From Bacteroidales bacterium (lineage in GTDB: Bacteria > Bacteroidota > Bacteroidia > Bacteroidales > WRLA01): a stretch of DNA of 33,991 nucleotides. The stretch lies in the NCBI GenBank assembly GCA_009777825.1, contig WRLA01000029.1, positions 1-33,991 on the forward strand, in the 5' to 3' direction. The position numbers were made by a program, and so were the translations under genes. The notes beneath the pieces are model-generated. The model did not search any database. It was given only the letters and a program-made list of their open reading frames with translations, and was not told the DNA's origin. Positions 31,383-33,991 of the stretch are shown here, piece by piece. Every line of letters begins with the position of its first letter. The first letter of the stretch is position 1.

Positions 31383-33991
31383 CTAATTAATAATCACCAC
31401 TTTCCCCTCTCTCCCATTCGCCTGTATCACATAAGTTCCCGGCTGCACGTTATCGAGTGTGAGCGTGATGGGATTTTTGGTAGCGATGACGCTGCGCACG
31501 CACATGCCGTACTGGTTGAAGACCTGCACAGTACATCCTTCTACGACACCTTCGACGGTGAACGTATTGCCCGAAATCACGGGGTTGGGATAGATGACTA
31601 AGTCACCACTGGGCGGGTTGGAGAGTGGGTTGTAGTCGAGTGTCTTATGCGTAGAGCAAAGTGGTCCGTGGCTGCTGGTGAGCAGTTCGAACATATACCA
31701 TGTCGGCGCCGGTTCAAGGAGGTCGGTGATGGCAGGACCTGCCGAGTAACTAAATTCGTCTATAGTGCGTGTGGTGGGCTCTATGTTGCCGTTTTTGAAC
31801 CATTTACAGCCGGTTACTACGTAGCCTTCTGTGCGTAACTTGTTGAGGTTGAGCATGAAAGTGTTGTTCCAGAGGGTGGGTGCGTAGGTGTCGAAGTCGA
31901 GCGCGTAGAAGTTGGCGACGACGGTTACGTCTTCCGTAACGGTGAAAGTGTATATTGGGTCGAGTGAGACGATGATTTCGTCTATTGTCCAATGGGCGAA
32001 GCGGTAGCAACTCGTGGTGGTAGCCACGACGGTTACGCTTTCCTCTTCCCCATAGACGCCGTCGCCTTCGGTAAAGCCGTAATCCGGATCGTTGACGTCG
32101 GTGATGACGGTGTATAAGATGCTATCGAAATGTGCTACCAAAGTACGGGATTGCGTTACTATAAAGGTGTAATCGGGATCGTCGCAAACCGGCATGCCGT
32201 TTTCCGTCCAGTTGATAAACATGTAGTGCGGTTTGGGAGTTGCCGTTACGGTTGCCTCGTCGCCGTTGTTGTAGGGACCGCCGCCGGTAACATCGCCGCC
32301 TATCGTCGGATCTGCTATGACGGTGATATCGAACGATTGTATGGTGAAATTGGCAACCAACACGCGGGACGATTTTACGTCAAATGGATAGAGCGCATCG
32401 AACCAAACCGGAACGCCATTTTCCGTCCAATCCACAAATTGGTAGCCGGGATTGGCGGTTGCTATGACCATGACGGGATCTCCGCAGGGGACGTCGGTGT
32501 AGTTTGGTTCGGCTGTGCCGGCATACGACGGATTGGCGAAGACGGTCACGTCGAAAGTTTTCCGTTCAAAGTTGGCGACGAGGGTGCGCGGTTCGGTTAC
32601 CCAAAATTCATAATCAGTGGTGTAGCAAACCGGTACGCCATCTTCCGTCCAGTTGATGAAGGTGTAGCATTCGTCGGGGATTGCTGTTACTGTGATGATA
32701 TCATCGCAGAGTTGATTGCCGCCGCCCTCGACGTCGCCGCCTGCCGGTGGATTTCTCAGCAGGGTGATGGCGAAAGTTTTCTGTGCAAAGTTGGCGACTA
32801 AATCGCGGTCTTCGAGTACTTCAAAGGTATATTCGGCGTCGTAAGAGACTATAACGCCGTCTTCTGTCCAGTAGAGGAAAGTGAAACACGGGTCGGCGAC
32901 GGCGGTTACGGTAACGGTTTCGCCGCAGAGGATGCCATAAAGGTTGTCGGAAACGGCGTTGTCGCCTACTGCCGGATCAGCAGATACCGTAATATTGCAA
33001 TATCTTATAGTAAAGTGCGCCACAATATCGCGGTCTTCGGTGAGTTCAAATTTATAAGGATTGTCATTGGAGACGAAAACGCCGTTTTCCGTCCATTCGA
33101 CGAAAGTGTAACATTCCTCGGGGATAGCCGTGATGGTGATGCTGTCGCCGCAGGGGAGTCCGGTGCCGCCGCCGATGGCTTCGCCGGTGTCCGGCGGATC
33201 TACCGACAGGGCGACGTCGTAGAGTATAATCTCGAAGTTTGCAACCAAAGTACGCGATTTTGTTACGGTGAACGGGTATTGCGGGTTGAGACAAACCGGT
33301 ACGCCGTTTTCCGTCCATTCGATAAAGGTGTAGCACGGGTGGGCGATGGCTTCGACGATGATATCGTCGCCTGCGTCGTAGGTGCCTGCGCCGATAAGCA
33401 TTGTGGCGCCTTGAGTCGGGTTTGCCAAAAGGACGATGTCGTAGGTTCTTTTCTCAAAATGTGCTACTAAATCACAGGATTTTTCTACTATAAATGAGTA
33501 CGGAGAAATAGTAGAAACCGTAACATTGTCATCCGTCCAGTGGGTAAAATGATAGCCGTCGTCAGCCTGGGCAAATACTGTTTTGGTTGTTCCGCAGGCG
33601 ATGTGCATTTCGGTTGTTCCGGCGGTACCGCCCGGATCTGCCGACACGATGACGTCGAAATATGACAGTTCAAAATTCGCAATTAAAGTGCAGGATTCTT
33701 CTACGTCAACCGCATAGAAAGCGTCCAATGAAACCACAACGCCATTGAGCGTCCAGTTGAGGAAGGTGTAGCAGGGTTCGGGGAATGCCTTTACGATGGC
33801 GATTCCGCCGCAATCATAGATACCGCCGCCGGAGACTGTTCCACCGTTTGGCGGATTGGGTAATACGGTGATTTGGAATGTTTTAACCTCAAAGTTAGCA
33901 AACAAAATCAGGTTGTCGCCAACGATAAACTTGTACAGCGGGTCGGTAGAGACGATTGTGCCGTCGAGGTCTGTCCAGTTCACAAATTCGT
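31383..33991 (-). CDS. T9SS-exported protein with tandem InlB-like repeats, 5' end outside the window
   Basis: The frame is open to the window edge, so the N-terminus is missing. The visible part has nine complete repeats of about 73 aa plus a partial one, each following the pattern F-x-I-T-V-x-A-x-P ... G-G ... C-Y-T-F-x-N-W-T-E-N-G-V-P-V ... Y-x-F-x-V-x-x-x-R-x-L-V-A-N-F, as in divergent InlB B-repeat (Flg_new_2) domains. A non-repeat region follows (about the last 170 residues), ending in a type A T9SS sorting domain (LVIYPNPVISGNTFTVEG to TYVIQANGREGKVVIIN). It is thus probably a surface or secreted adhesin-like protein. Several repeats carry a Cys pair 13 residues apart. Confidence 0.9.
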   Translation of the reverse strand, partial: EFVNWTDLDGTIVSTDPLYKFIVGDNLILFANFEVKTFQITVLPNPPNGGTVSGGGIYDCGGIAIVKAFPEPCYTFLNWTLNGVVVSLDAFYAVDVEESCTLIANFELSYFDVIVSADPGGTAGTTEMHIACGTTKTVFAQADDGYHFTHWTDDNVTVSTISPYSFIVEKSCDLVAHFEKRTYDIVLLANPTQGATMLIGAGTYDAGDDIIVEAIAHPCYTFIEWTENGVPVCLNPQYPFTVTKSRTLVANFEIILYDVALSVDPPDTGEAIGGGTGLPCGDSITITAIPEECYTFVEWTENGVFVSNDNPYKFELTEDRDIVAHFTIRYCNITVSADPAVGDNAVSDNLYGILCGETVTVTAVADPCFTFLYWTEDGVIVSYDAEYTFEVLEDRDLVANFAQKTFAITLLRNPPAGGDVEGGGNQLCDDIITVTAIPDECYTFINWTEDGVPVCYTTDYEFWVTEPRTLVANFERKTFDVTVFANPSYAGTAEPNYTDVPCGDPVMVIATANPGYQFVDWTENGVPVWFDALYPFDVKSSRVLVANFTIQSFDITVIADPTIGGDVTGGGPYNNGDEATVTATPKPHYMFINWTENGMPVCDDPDYTFIVTQSRTLVAHFDSILYTVITDVNDPDYGFTEGDGVYGEEESVTVVATTTSCYRFAHWTIDEIIVSLDPIYTFTVTEDVTVVANFYALDFDTYAPTLWNNTFMLNLNKLRTEGYVVTGCKWFKNGNIEPTTRTIDEFSYSAGPAITDLLEPAPTWYMFELLTSSHGPLCSTHKTLDYNPLSNPPSGDLVIYPNPVISGNTFTVEGVVEGCTVQVFNQYGMCVRSVIATKNPITLTLDNVQPGTYVIQANGREGKVVIIN

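Noticed and set aside
32130..32801. Plus-strand frame of 223 codons opposite the InlB-like repeats
   Set aside because: Its internal periodicity is the mirror of the repeat protein; no start signal or independent motif is present.
31850..33991. Regular DNA periodicity that might suggest a CRISPR array or satellite
   Set aside because: The period is about 219 bp and is explained by diverged protein repeats in one reading frame.

Overview
The window comes from a member of the Bacteroidota, most likely the order Bacteroidales. The evidence is the repeated TAnnTTTG (-7) promoter element ahead of many genes, a type IX secretion (T9SS) C-terminal sorting domain, an RprX/RprY-like two-component pair, families typical of the phylum (DUF4907, DUF6427, DUF4136-like), and Bacteroidales-type gene content (polA, rsmA, rnhB, aroB, tkt). 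There are no rRNA genes, no complete insertion sequence, no CRISPR array and no phage module.

Layout. 1-291 is non-coding, with two long C tracts and dispersed intergenic repeat sequence. 292-1746 is an exported PDZ protein. 2007-2511 is a RelB/DinJ-YafQ type toxin-antitoxin pair lying 7 nt upstream of polA (2519-5386). Next come an AAA-type ATPase (5470-6618) behind a tandem palindromic operator, dtd (6646-7098), and a LutB-like iron-sulfur protein whose 3' end runs into an antisense tRNA-Met gene (8366-8439). An M16 zinc protease (8551-11361) and a small unassigned ORF follow. On the minus strand there is a large lipoprotein with two transglutaminase-like domains and a thioredoxin-like tail (11903-14578), then transketolase (14881-16929).

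At 17029-20760 one polypeptide of about 1243 aa carries nuclease, N6-adenine methyltransferase and two specificity domains, an AloI-like type IIB restriction-modification design. It converges on a minus-strand operon of histidine kinase, response regulator and T4 Rnl1-like RNA ligase (23848 to 20766). aroB and a lipoprotein gene follow (23908-25578), then a scar of two broken genes placed head to head (about 25625-26100). The minus-strand block TPR protein - rsmA - DUF6427 membrane protein - rnhB (30371 to 26111) is tightly packed with overlaps and looks like one operon. An outer-membrane beta-barrel protein (30398-31354) and a T9SS-exported protein of InlB-like repeats, cut by the window edge (31383-33991), complete the window.

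The most unusual points are: the single-chain restriction-modification-specificity enzyme with a nine-A tract just before its specificity region; an RNA ligase co-transcribed with a two-component system and ending 5 nt from that enzyme; the toxin-antitoxin module embedded in front of polA; two QxDLF clamp-binding-like motifs in a repeat-bearing Pol I linker; an 18-bp tandem palindrome over an ATPase promoter; a 56-bp promoter/start block present twice; and small gene relics, including the first 21 codons of a DUF4143-type ATPase. All functions are inferred by reading motifs; no database search was run.
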